A stretch of 64,000 bases of DNA, from assembly GCA_037447655.1 (NCBI GenBank), contig JBBHKE010002008.1, positions 1-64,000 on the forward strand, read 5' to 3'. Source of the DNA: Zygnema cylindricum. Taxonomy: Eukaryota > Streptophyta > Zygnematophyceae > Zygnematales > Zygnemataceae. Under the pieces are notes generated by a model that saw only the letters and a program-made list of their open reading frames with translations, made no database searches and was not told the DNA's origin. A program made the position numbers and the translations under genes. Shown piece after piece: positions 44,787 to 55,570 of the stretch. Each line of letters begins with the position of its first letter. Positions within the stretch are counted from its first letter, which is position 1.

Positions 44787-45346
44787 ATACTCACACTGAC
44801 AACGAAATGTTAGGATATTGGGCGAATCGGCGTCGGTCGAAATCGTGCAGTCAATTTTTTTTCGGTTCGCGTTAGTTATGTTTTGTTTCGTTCGGTACTG
44901 TACTTTTGTGTTGGTTCGGTTTGGTGCGAGCGCCGAACATTATTCATTTGTACGAGTCACATGGTGGTTGATTGCGAGGAAATGTTGGTTCACAAAGCGT
45001 GACACAATTTTTTCGTCCGCAGAAGTATTTTATTTGTATAACGAAACGCAATACCTTTGTACGGCCGATCTTGCGACGATCTTGCCACATTTTGTTTCAG
45101 TTTACAGAGAGCAGATTTATGAAAGTAGAGGTAGCTTGATGCTGCAGGCTATGGCAGGCGCACTCAGCGTGCATCTAGTCGTTATATTTAGGGACTGTTT
45201 GTTATGTATTGATTCCAGGTGTACTTTATCATTGTAGTGAGTAGTGAGTGAGTGAGTAGAGTTAGGAAATAGATATAAAAAATGTGTTCAGTGTGAGTGT
45301 GAGTGAGAATAAGTGATTATTTTGTTTTTTTTATCTCTTTCTTCAG

Positions 45347-46613
45347 ATAATGTTGCCTATACCGATGGGATATTTGATTCAAGGGATGAGCTTCTTCGAA
45401 CGACCCGAAGATTTGCAATGGGACAAGGATATGTTATATCAATATCTTCTTCAAGACAAAAACTGGTTGTTCTTCAATGTGATAGAGGTGGTAGTTATAG
45501 AGATATTAAAGAGAAACAAATAGGACAAGGGTCAAACTCCCAATTTCTTCAACAAAAATTAACAAGTAGTAGTCGACAAATATAATGTCCATTTCGTGTT
45601 TGTGGGTACGAAAGAAATGGCAAATGGGAATTATCCACCAAAATACCACAACACAATCACAAGAAATCTCTACATATAATGGCACACCTAATGTGTCGAC
45701 GGATGGATAACAATGATATTGAAAAAGTTACACATTTTTTTAAGTTTGGCGCAAAACCGAGCGAAGTTGTGAGCTCTTTAAGATTAGGGGATAAACCATG
45801 TTATGCCACAGCTAGAGATATTAACAATTTATGGCGAAATATTAACAATTTACGACGTCATATACGTAAACTTAAACTAAAAGGTAAATCATTTATTGTA
45901 GCTCTTATAACTGAATTGGAAACTTCAAAAATGTTCAAAAGTGAGTATGAGCTAGATGATGAACATCATATCACTCATTTTTTCATAGCTCCAAAAAAAT
46001 CGGTTAACATGCTAAAGAGAAATCCTACATGTATTTTGTTAGATTGCACATACAAAACAAATCGTTTTAAAATGCCATTATTGCACGTAGTAGGGTTGTC
46101 TCCGAATAATAAAACTTTCAGCATATGTTTTGTTTTTTTGAGTTTAGTAAAACTAGAGGATTATAAGTGGGCTTTGGAGCAATAAGTTAAATTATTTCAA
46201 AAAGACTCTCTTCCACAAGTGTGTGTAACAGACCGTGAACTAGCTTTAATCAATACTTTGGAAATTGTATTCCCTAATGCCCAAAAACTCCTTTGTCAGT
46301 GGCACATCAATAAAAATATCGTAGCTAAATGTAAACCTGATTTTAGTGGTTCGGACGAAGAATGGGGGACCTTTTATCAAACATGGAAAAAAGTTATACA
46401 AGCAAAGTCCGTGGAAGAATTTGAGGTGGTGTGGGAAAAGTGTAGCAACTTACTTTAGGACAATCAAGAAATATTGTCATATTTAGAGGATATATGGTTT
46501 CCTTGGAAAGAGCGTTTTGTGAGCGCATGGGCGGACCGTTGTCTACACCTAGGTAGTAAATCCACATCTCGGGTGGAGGGGGCTCATGCCACGTTGAAGT
46601 CTTATTTGCAAAC
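45347..46613 (+). pseudogene. FAR1-MULE transposase, first part of OTU-fused gene
   Basis: Begins after CTTCAG at 45346. In one frame it encodes a FAR1-like DNA-binding domain (FDSRDELLRTTRRFAMGQGY ... CPFRVCGYERNGKWEL ... HNH). The MULE transposase domain follows. All three catalytic acids are seen: D in LLDCTYKTN (46042-46044), D in VTDRELAL (46231-46233) and E in SRVEGAHATLKSY (46576-46578), plus the CQWH motif. Three in-frame stops (45583-45585, 46183-46185, 46456-46458) make it a pseudogene. Element A is inserted right after KSYLQ at 46614. This could once have been a mobile MULE or a domesticated copy. Confidence 0.85.
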
Positions 46614-47662
46614 TGAAACTCTGAGACCTCCATAAGTCCTCAGAGTGGACAGCTTCCAAGAAGCCTCTAGGATAATACTGACCCCTTTGTGTTTAAGCAA
46701 AAAAAACTGCCACCCTGGCAGACAAAAACTCTGACCAACTTCACCCCTGTGAAGAAAAGACTCCCCTGAGTCGATAGCAAAAAGAATCTCTGAATTTGCT
46801 CCCCTGAGCAGTAAGTTATGGAGGGTCAAATTTGACCTTTTGTACAGAAGCTCTCTGGGAGAGAGGGTCCTATCTTCTAATTTTTCTAAGTCCTATCTCT
46901 CTCACAAACTCTATCTACTGATGTACGGAACCAATCAGAATTGAGTTCCGTACGTAAAAGTACAGCTGCTGGTGTACTTTATGTACGGACATTGTACGAC
47001 ATGGCCAAAATGTCGACACATGTCAAATCCGGATTCGGTGCCATAATCTCCAGAGATTCCACAATCCAACGGAATTTCGCCACGTGTCATCCGATGTGGC
47101 GATGGACACAAACCGCCGAAATCTTCCTCCGCGATCTCGGCGCTAATCTCGGCCGTCCGATTAAAGTTGGCTTTAATCGTAGCCGTAATAAATACATGCG
47201 CGGTATTTGTTTCATTTACGAAACAAATGCGCGGTACTGATTTGTAACCGTACTGTAGTCGTACATATATATTTTACTGGATCTATGTATCCCGTAATTC
47301 ATTTCAGTTAAATGGTTTATCGCACGCATAATCATTTAAATAAATATCAAACTATATAGTACGTAACACTACTGCTAGACTTAACGGCTAAGGCTACCGG
47401 CTATTTCCTATCTGCCGGCCGGCAAGTACATGGATCAAATCCTGCCGCCGGCACATTCCTTTTAATTAAATAAATAAACCCTAACATAAAATTCCCGTAA
47501 ACCTCAAGATAGCCAAGGTAGCCATGGCTCTAGCTTCCTCTCCAATTTCTCAGTGACTGCGACAAGTTTGAGAGTTGGAGAAAGAAGTTAGAGATAGACT
47601 GCCTCGACTTCTATATTTCTTTTCAGACCTAGAAAATACTAATAATACCATTAGTTTCTACA
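46614..47662 (-). repeat. 3' LTR of element A
   Basis: On the minus strand it starts TGTAGAAACTAATGG and ends AGAGTTTCA. 1049 bp, a few substitutions from the 5' copy. Preceded by the polypurine run AAAATAAGGGTAG. tRNA-like module at 47376-47441. Confidence 0.9.
47376..47441 (+). promoter_or_regulatory. tRNA-like A-box/B-box module in A 3' LTR
   Basis: On the plus strand, antisense to the element: TAGACTTAACGG followed by CTAAGGC, and GATCAAATC (perfect B-box). 66 nt end to end. It starts 221 nt from the LTR 5' end, as in element D. Confidence 0.6.
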
Positions 47663-47675
47663 CTACCCTTATTTT

Positions 47676-50600
47676 CTAGTCAATCTTTAATTTCAGACCA
47701 CACTTCTCCCTGCAAAAAATTAGCTTAGGGGAAGGCACAGGTTTGGTCATCATATCTACTACCATCTCACTATCTGGTCTGTACTCTAAACTGATTATTT
47801 TGTTTTCTACTTTCTCTCTAACAAAGCTGAGTCTGATGTCCATGTGTTTGGCTTTAAAATGGTGTTTAGGATTGGCAGAAATAGCGATTGCTGCCTGATT
47901 ATCACAAAATATTTTCTGCACACCACTCTTAAGGTGACCAAGCTCACCAAGCAAAGACTTGACCCACATCAATTCTTTTACAGCAGAGCAAGAGGCCATA
48001 TACTCATTCTCCATGGTGGACTGAGCAATAACCTTTTGCTGTTTGCTACTCCAACAGCAAGCCCCATCACCCACATATAATACATATCCAGAAGTACATC
48101 TCCTCATCGGAGCATCACCATAACTGGCATCACTCCAAGTAGTGATGTCAGTATTCTCCCCACCCAAATGCAACCATAGATCTCTAGTTCCTACCAAGTA
48201 TCTAAGGACTCTCTTAGCTGCCTCCCAATCCTTCTTAGTGGGAGCATTTAGACTTCTACTCAGCACTCCTACAGCTGCAGCTAAATCCGGCCGGGTACAA
48301 TTCATGAAATAGATTAGACTTCCCACTACTTGCCTGTAAGGAATAGTCTGCATGAACTTCTGTTCATCAGGAGATAATTCCTCGTCTAAGACTATGACTC
48401 CTTCTTCCTCACTCCCCTCACTTCCCTTCTTCAACTCCATTGGAGTTGTACAACTATTAGCTTTATCCATTTGAAATTTTTCAAGCATGTTCCCTATTGC
48501 TTCCTTTTGAGTCAATCTTATAATTTTCCTTTTTCGGTCTCTCTCTACTTGAATTCCCAAAATATATTTTGCTTCCCCCATATCCTTCATTTCAAATCTC
48601 CCCTTAAGATCGGTTTTCAGTTTATTAATTTTTTCCATTGATTTACTTAAAACAAGCAAATAATCAACATAAATTGCAATAAATATAAAACCTTCCTCAT
48701 CTTCGAAAACATAAATTGAGTGATCTGAGCTGATCCGAATATATCCTAGACCGGTAAGAAACTCATCAAGCTTCTTATTCCACTGTCGAGGCGCCTGTTT
48801 CAAACCATAAAGAGATTTAATCAGCCGGCATACCTTACTCTCCTCTCCTTCTTCCACAAACCCTTCGGGTTGTCGCATGAAGATCTCCTCTTCCAATTCT
48901 CCATGCAAAAAGGCTGTTTTGATGTCCATCTGGTGCACTTCCATGTCTTCCGCCGCTGCTAAACTGAGAAGTATGCGGACGGAGGGAAATCTGACCACCG
49001 GGGCAAAGGTTTCCTCGTAGTCAATTCCTTCCTTTTGTGTGAATCCCTTCGCCACTAATCTGGCCTTGTAGCGCTCGATTGTGTTATCTGGGTTCACTTT
49101 TAGTTTGAAAACCCACTTACAACCGATTGGTTTTCGGTTAGGTGGACAGTCCTCCAGCTCCCAAGTATTGGCTGCCATGATTGAAGCCATCTCCTCATTG
49201 ATGGCTGTCTTCCACCGGTTTGTTTTTGGACAAGTCATCTCCTCTCCATAAGTTTGAGGTTCATTTTGATGAGATAGTTTAGTTACCTTGTTATTAACCT
49301 GTTTTTTTTGCAGTCTTTTGCTACTTCTCCTCCCCCCCTCAAAATCTGAGGCCGGAATAGATGGTTCTCGTGGATTCTTTCGAACAAACTCGGCTTCTCC
49401 CCTATCCCTTGATTCCGAATCAATTTCCACCACGTCTTCCGCTTCGAGTAGAGTTGTCACTGGAGTTTCCACAACCGAGTCTTTTTCAGTCTGATTTGTT
49501 CCTGCAAGAATGTCATCTTCTCTAAAACCTGGATAGTTATGAAGCTCAAAGTCATCGGAATTTTCTGACTCAAATCTGATTTTTACTGACTTCGTATATA
49601 TGAAGGGATCTACAGACTTTCCTTCATCCATAACTACTAGATGCTTTACTAAGATTATATCTTCCCTTTTTAGATCATAAACTCTATATCCTTTAACATC
49701 TTCATCATATCTTAATAAGTATCCTGGTTTTCCTTTAGGATCTAGCTTCCAATTGGACCGATCAGTATCTAGACTGAACACTTGACTGCTGAAAAACTTT
49801 AAGTGAGATATGTCTGGTTTCCGGCCTGTCCATCTCTCATAAGGTGTTTGATCTTTTATAGCTGAAGTAAGAACTCTATTCTTGAGGTAATTAGCACAGT
49901 TCATTGCTTCTGCCCAAAACCTTTTCCCTATCTTTTTATCTGACAACATACTTCTAGCACTATCACTTAGTGTTCTATTTAACCTTTCAGCTACCCCATT
50001 CTGTTCAGGATTTTCTGGAATTGTCTTTTGGTGTTGAACCCCATCTTCCCTCAGAAAATCCTCAAACTGGTTAGAAGTATACTCTCCACCATTGTCACTC
50101 CTTACTCTCTTGATTGGAGTTTCATGGAGTTTTTCGCTCCATGCTTTATATTGTCTAAAACAATCCTCAGCTTCGGACTTGTTTTTCAAAAAATATACCC
50201 GGGAATACCGAGACCAATCATCAGTTATAGTCATCATAAATCTCTTCCCCCCCGGTGAGGGCACTTTAGCCGGTCCCCAAATATCTGTGTGTACTAGATC
50301 TAGAATTTTTTCTCCCTTATAGGTGGCTGACTTAGGAAAGGGTAATCTGTGTGCTTTACCTTGAGCACATCCACTACAATCACTTATATCATCACTCTCA
50401 CTGAACTGAATCCCTTCCACCACTCCCATCTTTTTCATCTCTCTTAACTTATCTAGATTGACATGCCCAAGCCTCTTATGGCACATCATAATATCATGAA
50501 CACCAGCATAATAAAGTTTCTTCTTTTCATTACTTAAGATCAGCCTAAACATCCCATGGCTACCTTTCTCAGCAATGAAATAGACATCATCCTCAAAACT

Positions 50601-50741
50601 AGCAGTAAAGACTCCTTCCCTAGTGCTAGTAAAAAAACCCTTATCATCTAATACTGATGTAGAGATAAGATTTTTGTTCAGCTCCGGAATAAACAATACA
50701 TCGGAGAATGTTAATATCAATGTCTTTGCTTCTACTAACAC
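47676..50741 (-). CDS. pol: Element A polyprotein: integrase, RT, RNase H
   Basis: 1021 codons without a stop. Integrase: zinc site H88, H93, C122, C125, and catalytic D153 (HTDIW), D216 (RSDNGGE) and E252 (AERLNR), with the D-35-E spacing. RT spans about residues 530-770 with KARLVAKGFTQKEGIDY and KTAFLHGELEEEIFM. The active site at about 691-694 reads YVDY instead of YVDD, which should kill polymerase activity. RNase H is near the C-terminus with WSDASYGDAP, ENEYMA and KHMDIRLSFVREKV. The first Met shown is internal. The true protein continues upstream into protease, one frame away, across a probable one-base deletion near 50770. Confidence 0.9.
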   Translation of the reverse strand: MLVEAKTLILTFSDVLFIPELNKNLISTSVLDDKGFFTSTREGVFTASFEDDVYFIAEKGSHGMFRLILSNEKKKLYYAGVHDIMMCHKRLGHVNLDKLREMKKMGVVEGIQFSESDDISDCSGCAQGKAHRLPFPKSATYKGEKILDLVHTDIWGPAKVPSPGGKRFMMTITDDWSRYSRVYFLKNKSEAEDCFRQYKAWSEKLHETPIKRVRSDNGGEYTSNQFEDFLREDGVQHQKTIPENPEQNGVAERLNRTLSDSARSMLSDKKIGKRFWAEAMNCANYLKNRVLTSAIKDQTPYERWTGRKPDISHLKFFSSQVFSLDTDRSNWKLDPKGKPGYLLRYDEDVKGYRVYDLKREDIILVKHLVVMDEGKSVDPFIYTKSVKIRFESENSDDFELHNYPGFREDDILAGTNQTEKDSVVETPVTTLLEAEDVVEIDSESRDRGEAEFVRKNPREPSIPASDFEGGRRSSKRLQKKQVNNKVTKLSHQNEPQTYGEEMTCPKTNRWKTAINEEMASIMAANTWELEDCPPNRKPIGCKWVFKLKVNPDNTIERYKARLVAKGFTQKEGIDYEETFAPVVRFPSVRILLSLAAAEDMEVHQMDIKTAFLHGELEEEIFMRQPEGFVEEGEESKVCRLIKSLYGLKQAPRQWNKKLDEFLTGLGYIRISSDHSIYVFEDEEGFIFIAIYVDYLLVLSKSMEKINKLKTDLKGRFEMKDMGEAKYILGIQVERDRKRKIIRLTQKEAIGNMLEKFQMDKANSCTTPMELKKGSEGSEEEGVIVLDEELSPDEQKFMQTIPYRQVVGSLIYFMNCTRPDLAAAVGVLSRSLNAPTKKDWEAAKRVLRYLVGTRDLWLHLGGENTDITTWSDASYGDAPMRRCTSGYVLYVGDGACCWSSKQQKVIAQSTMENEYMASCSAVKELMWVKSLLGELGHLKSGVQKIFCDNQAAIAISANPKHHFKAKHMDIRLSFVREKVENKIISLEYRPDSEMVVDMMTKPVPSPKLIFCREKCGLKLKID

Positions 50742-50776
50742 TTTTAGATCTACCGATCCTACAAGAGTAGTGGTGA

Positions 50777-51526
50777 CTATCCTCCCATCCCCGTGGGAAT
50801 CTTTCTTATCTTAGTGAACAGGTGTCTATCCTTACACATGTGCATGGAGGCACCTGAATCTACAATCCAGCCTGCTTCACCTTTCAATCCACCGTAAGCA
50901 CATTTCTGCCTTCGTGGAATTTCGACCTCATTTTTCGCCTCCAACTCCTCATCCAAAAGGAGCTCATCGTCCTCGTCCTCGGATTCAGCCTCAAGTACCT
51001 GTGTGACAAGGGCCTTTTTCTTTCCTCTCGGGGTACCACCGGTCTGCCCCTCCTTTAACCGAAGCTCGGTTAGCTTAGTGCACTCTGCCATATAGTGCTC
51101 CGGTTTCTTACAAAAATGACATAGTCCTTTGGGAGCCCTTGGTTCGAACTCATCAGCCTGTTTTTTCTGCTCCCTACCCCCATAGTTTCCGACCGGTTTT
51201 CGGGAATCCCTGTTCCTCCAATCAGTCGTTGTTGCCAAGGCTTGGCCACTCTTTCCTCCCCTTCGGATCTCAATTGTATTCTCTTGAACGAGAATCATTC
51301 CTACCACTGAGTTCCATATCCACCTTGAGTCAGGCAAGTCCTGCACACGGTTAACTATGTTCACGAACTCATCAGGTAACTTCATCAGTAAACAGTTAAC
51401 CTTTTCTTTTTCACTAAAATCTTTTCCCGCACTCTGTAGCTCCATGAAGAGTGTAGCAAGCTCATTGCAAAAATCCAACATATTTCCCCCTTTGTATACA
51501 TACTCCTTAACTTTCTGATCAGCCAA
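50777..51526 (-). CDS. Element A gag C-terminal half and protease
   Basis: 249 codons. It includes a gag block LLMKLPDEFVNIVNR, a basic region, and a CCHC zinc knuckle CHFCKKPEHYMAEC. An acidic linker and the aspartic protease motif WIVDSGASMHMC near residues 226-237 follow. It stays in frame with the upstream gag part, from which a single TAA (51527-51529) separates it. Relatives have a Gln codon there, so this is a simple nonsense change. The frame ends shortly after the protease motif. A G-run (CACGGGGATGGG) one base short explains the shift into pol. Confidence 0.85.
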   Translation of the reverse strand: MADQKVKEYVYKGGNMLDFCNELATLFMELQSAGKDFSEKEKVNCLLMKLPDEFVNIVNRVQDLPDSRWIWNSVVGMILVQENTIEIRRGGKSGQALATTTDWRNRDSRKPVGNYGGREQKKQADEFEPRAPKGLCHFCKKPEHYMAECTKLTELRLKEGQTGGTPRGKKKALVTQVLEAESEDEDDELLLDEELEAKNEVEIPRRQKCAYGGLKGEAGWIVDSGASMHMCKDRHLFTKIRKIPTGMGG

Positions 51527-51529
51527 CTG

Positions 51530-52018
51530 TTATTGCTGAATCGTACCACTTCGGTACATCTCTATAAGAGCCATCCAAAGATCGGATGCCCTTTCTACCT
51601 GCAAATGAGGACATGCAAGTCCTTGAGTGAGATGGCGTAGGATGAAGTGCTTTGCCGCCATATTGTTGAAGTCCCAAATTTCAGTATCATTCTCCTCGTT
51701 CCTCGGAATAGGTGACATGAATGCTAAACCAGTTGCTATTGGTGTGGTCGCCTCCTTCTCCTTTCCTTTGTCCACCACCTCTTCTTCCTTTGTTTCCTCC
51801 GTTGAAGGTGAATCCTCTTTCTTGGTGAATCTGCTTCCTCCAAACCCTGGAGGAATTCCAAGACTTGATGGACGCCCCAATCGTCCACTCACTATCCCCC
51901 AAAACCTTTTTTCGCATAGAGCTCCTATCATCATACTTTCCCAGTATATGAAGCGAGTTCCATTAAAGATTAGTACCCTAGAGGGTGGGCCCATAACCTG
52001 AAACTCTGAGACCTCCAT
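51530..52018 (-). CDS. gag: Element A gag N-terminal half
   Basis: 162 codons from an ATG inside the 5' LTR. Starts MEVSEFQVMGPPSRV, with VMGPP encoded by the primer site. It then has FNGTRFIYWESMM and a central charged segment, and ends SGTIQQ before the TAA. Together with the next segment this is a typical copia gag of about 330 residues. An alternative start is the ATG within the primer site, 24 nt further on. Confidence 0.8.
   Translation of the reverse strand: MEVSEFQVMGPPSRVLIFNGTRFIYWESMMIGALCEKRFWGIVSGRLGRPSSLGIPPGFGGSRFTKKEDSPSTEETKEEEVVDKGKEKEATTPIATGLAFMSPIPRNEENDTEIWDFNNMAAKHFILRHLTQGLACPHLQVERASDLWMALIEMYRSGTIQQ
51984..51998 (-). other. Half-tRNA(iMet) primer site of element A
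   Basis: GGTTATGGGCCCACC on the minus strand directly abuts the 5' LTR end AGAGTTTCA. It is complementary over 15 nt to GGUGGGCCCAUAACC of the plant initiator tRNA-Met. The implied primer 3' end falls just after the anticodon, as for Drosophila copia. Confidence 0.85.
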
Positions 52019-53047
52019 AAGTCCTCAGAGTGGACAGCTTCCAAGAAGCCTCTAGGATAATAATGACCCCTTTGTGTTTAAGCAAAAATAACTGCCACCA
52101 TGGCAGACAAAAACTCTGACCAACTTCACCCCTGTGAAGACAAGACTCCCCTGAGTCGATAGCAAAAAGAATCTTTGAATTTGCTCCCCTGAGCAGTAAG
52201 TTATAGAGGGTCAAAGTTGACCTTTTGTACAGAAGCTCTCTGGGAGAGAGGGTCCTATCTTCTAATTTTTCTAAGTCCTATCTCTCTCACAAACTTTATC
52301 TACTGATGTACGGAACCAATCAGAATTGAGTTCCGTACGTAAAAGTACAGCTGCCGGTGTACTTTATGTACGGACATTGTACGACATGGCCAAAATGTCG
52401 ACACATGTCAAATCCGGATTCGGTGCCATAATCTCCGGAGATTCCACAATCCAACGGAATTTTGCCACGTGTCATCCGATGTGGCGATGGACACAAACCG
52501 CCGAAATCTTCCTCCGCGATCTCGGCGCTAATCTCGGCCGTCCGATTAATGTCGGCTTTAATCGTAGCCGTAATAAATACATGCGCGGTATTTGTTTCAT
52601 TTACGAAACAAATGCGCGGTACTGATTTGTAACCGTACTGTAGTCGTACATATATATTTTACTGGATTTATGTATCCCGTAATTCATTTCAGTTAAATGG
52701 TTTATCGCACGCATAATCATTTAAATAAATATCAAACTATATAGTACGTAACACTACTGCTAGACTTAACAGCTAAGGCTACCGGTTATTTCCTATCTGC
52801 CGGCCGGCAGGTACATGGATCAAATCCTGCCGCCGGCACATTCCTTTTAATTAAATAAATAAACCCTAACATAAAATTCCCGTAAACTTGAGGATAGCCA
52901 AGGTAGCCATGGCTCTAGCTTCCTCTCCAATTTCTCAGTGACTGCGACAAGTTTGAGAGTTGGAGAAAGAAGTTAGAGATAGACTGCCTCGACTTCTATA
53001 TTTCTTTTCAGACCTAGAAAATACTAATAAAACCATTAGTTTCTACA
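51999..53047 (-). repeat. 5' LTR of element A
   Basis: 1049 bp, starts TGTAGAAACTAATGG (at 53047) and ends AGAGTTTCA (at 51999). Contains the gag ATG at 52018. A tRNA-like module lies at 52761-52826 on the plus strand. Confidence 0.9.
52761..52826 (+). promoter_or_regulatory. tRNA-like A-box/B-box module in A 5' LTR
   Basis: TAGACTTAACAG followed by CTAAGGC, and GATCAAATC, on the plus strand, antisense to the element. One change in the A-box region relative to the 3' copy. Confidence 0.6.
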
Positions 53048-53885
53048 CAACCATCTACTGATGAGTTTTTTGTTGGGATATATCATTATTTCTTTACTTT
53101 TTGTATGCACATTGTATGTTTAATTAGGTTGTGTCATCATTGTATTTTTTTGAATTTTTTTTTAATTTATTAAAACAAGTTATTTATTCATGTGACAATG
53201 ACATGATCATCAAGTGACCAATTTGTGTGGATTTATACATTATTGGTATTAAAATTCGATTTTTGTTCTACATGATGATTAAATGAATGAATATTACGCA
53301 CATTACTAATGGTGGTCAATCGAATGGAATTTTTATAAAACAATGGTTGAATGAATATTCTTTATATTAATCATGGTTGTAGATATAATTAAATCCACGC
53401 TAGTCTTAGTGTTTGAAAAAATGTCATCCACGTTGAAAATGGTAATTTAATGAATGAAATTTGTAGACAACATGGCGATGAAACAAATGTAAACCATTGG
53501 AGAGTACAACCCACAATATTATTGGTGGCTGAACAAATATATTTCACGTTGATATTGATGATTGAACGAATGTAATCTACTATACTAATAAAAACTAAAT
53601 TAAACCTATCTATAGTAATAATGGTTTACTCTTATGATATGTGCATTACAAGCACAATTAAGGTGTACCTGTATTTCAAATTAAAAACAATAAATATGTA
53701 ATATTGTTCTAGTTATAATACAATTACATGTTATTAATTAAATGTTTGTAGATGTTCCTTAGATTTTAATTAAATGACATTTTGTATTTGTTCCAACTAT
53801 AGATATATTAGTTTATACAAAAATAAAGTGCTAATTTTTTATTGTATGTCTCACTTGATTTCAAATATATCGCAAGTTTTTGTAG
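53048..53885 (+). pseudogene. Transposase gene continuation and intron after element A
   Basis: The first bases after element A continue the host reading frame: STDEFFVG follows KSYLQ, as expected for MULE proteins. The frame then ends and about 780 bp of AT-rich, intron-like sequence follows up to TTTTTGTAG at 53885. No other gene is visible. Confidence 0.6.
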
Positions 53886-54049
53886 CTGATTTACGAAGTG
53901 TTGTGGAGAAAATTGAAATAATGGTTACAAAGCAATATCAAGAAATCAACGGAAGTAATACATTTGATGCCGTGAGGATTCCACATTTTGTTCGAGAAAC
54001 ATTTTTTTCCAGTTTGACAGGTCATGTGTCAAATTTCGCGTTACAAATA
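53886..54049 (+). pseudogene. MULE C-terminal exon of the OTU-fused gene
   Basis: Between AG (53884-53885) and GTAAGT (54050). Encodes LRSVVEKIEIMVTKQYQE and, further on, FFSSLTGHVSNFALQI. The LxGHVSxxAL pattern is typical of the helical C-terminal part of MULE/FAR1-like transposases. No stop inside. The exon limits are my inference from the borders. Confidence 0.65.
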
Positions 54050-54362
54050 GTAAGTAAATCATTTACAAGGTTTTTGGGAAAATCATTAAGATTCATTCAA
54101 TTTCTAATAAAATTCTCTCTAAGTGAAAACCATTTTGAACTTGATTTCTAAAAAAAATCTCTCTTAATGAAAACCAATTTAATCTTGAGTATTGTTGTAA
54201 TATCTATAATCAAAGAAGTGTTACGATTCGTTAAATCTTACCTTAAACTTGAGTGTTACTAAAAAAACTTTTTTTTTCTTAACATTTGAATATACTTTGA
54301 AGATTTTAATGGAACCTTTTTTTTCACGTTTTATTGTTTTTGGGTTATTTTTCTCTTTCCAG

Positions 54363-55069
54363 GTTAATGGAGAATATGAACTTGCCAAGAAGAGTTTGGA
54401 CACTGATTGTGATTTGGCTCCTTGTACACATACTTTGAAAAGTACTATGGGGCTCCCATGCAGTCACTTCCTTCTCAATTTACTAAAAAAAAAAAAAAAG
54501 CATTTTTCTACATCACATTGACAAACATTGGTATCTTCATCTACTTGAAAATTTAGAATACATAGAAAAAGATAAAAACTTCGAAATGCATGAAAATGGG
54601 AATTTTTCCAAACTTCTACAAGCTTGGGAAAATTTGCAAAAAAAATAAAATCTTGAACTTACATCATCAAAACTATGCAACAACCCAATTAGATAAAATT
54701 GCGACGACAAAAATGCACCCAAATTTTTACCCAAAAAAACCAAACGTTCGCGGTCTTCCCGTAGGCGCAAAAAAAAAAGAAGGCTCCTCAACCAAACGGG
54801 ACCCGTCATGTTTTCAACACGTGGAAGGAAACTCATTTATTATAAAATGTTATTTTTGTAAAAATATATGGCACAATTTAAGAAAATTTCCGATTATGTC
54901 AAACCAAAGTTCTCAATCCAACGAATGGAATGACAATGATGTTCCGAAATCAAACGAAATGGTCAACATACACAACTCTAATTTATTTGAAGACGTAGCC
55001 AAACAAGGCTTCGATTTAAATGAATTGACGAGAAGAAGGGTTCACAATCGACAAAGGGGCGAGAAATGA
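54363..55069 (+). pseudogene. SWIM zinc finger and basic linker of the OTU-fused gene
   Basis: Starts after CCAG. The first part encodes NGEYELAKKSL and the SWIM-type finger CTHTLKSTMGLPCSH, usual for MULE/FAR1 transposases. A poly-A run (54485-54500) shifts the frame. In the next frame HWYLHLLENLEYIEKD continues the domain. Then RGLPVGAKKKEGSSTKRDPS (54743-54805) matches the RGRPxGSKxK...STKRDPS linker found before OTU in such fusions. A damaged knuckle CYFCKNIWHN follows. Several frames are involved, so it is a pseudogene. Confidence 0.7.
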
Positions 55070-55149
55070 AAGCTCCCAAATAAATGATGGCGTTGCCAAA
55101 CAAAGTTCTCAAATGGACGAAAAGGTAAACAAGGGTGTTTTATATTTTA

Positions 55150-55570
55150 TGACCGTGCCTTTACATTTAGCATTTTGTTTGGCAAATTTACACGATGTTA
55201 TGGCTGACGTGAATTGTGGTTTTAGGGACAATTGTATGGTAATGAACACAATTGGGTTCGAGCACGAATTTTGATGATTGAACATCTTCTTGTGAATCAT
55301 GAGCATTATGAGTATTTGTTTGGAATAATTATTTGCAAAAAATTGTACTCAAGATTAGACCATCACATCATGTAAATGGTTCTCAACCCCAGAAATGCCA
55401 ATACCACTCGCTACTCAATTGGAGAGGCTTGTTGTAATTATCTCACAAAACATCGTGGGTAGCAACACGTATATTCCCTACGTAAAATTCAGCGATCAAC
55501 CTCCTATTTTTTTGGTGTATGTCAACAAGAATCACTTATAAGTGGGTGTCTTGGGAAGTGGAGTTTTCCC
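55150..55570 (+). pseudogene. OTU cysteine-protease domain of the fused gene, frameshifted
   Basis: OTU hallmarks are readable. DVMADVNCGFR carries the catalytic Cys (55215-55217). After a small deletion the next frame reads EHNWVRARILMIEHLL and HYEYLFG. Another frame has FSTPEMPIPLATQLERLVVI and VNKNHL, with the likely catalytic His (55533-55535). A TAA follows NHL. OTU domains cleave ubiquitin or related chains. Here the domain is broken by at least two frameshifts and a stop. The solo LTR at 55571 interrupts it. Confidence 0.75.

Larger units (their letters stand above)
46614..53047 (-). mobile_element. Nearly complete copia element A, 6434 bp
   Basis: Minus-strand Ty1/copia element with LTRs of exactly 1049 bp each (46614-47662, 51999-53047), a half-tRNA primer site, gag, protease, integrase, RT and RNase H. 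Flanks CAAAC (46609-46613) and CAACC (53048-53052) form a one-mismatch duplication. It sits in the transposase frame of the host gene. Lesions are few: a TAA in gag, one frameshift after protease, and an altered RT catalytic motif. It is recent but probably no longer autonomous. Confidence 0.9.

Noticed and set aside
45583-46458. Stop-codon reassignment in the transposase (TAA, TAA, TAG in frame)
   Set aside because: The same gene has frameshifts and insertions elsewhere, and other ORFs in the window use normal stops, so decay is the simpler reading.
51527-51529. TAA-CAG-TTG in gag as a programmed read-through signal
   Set aside because: Relatives D, F and B have a Gln codon at the same place, so a simple CAA-to-TAA mutation explains it. 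The context also differs from the known CARYYA motif in the last base.
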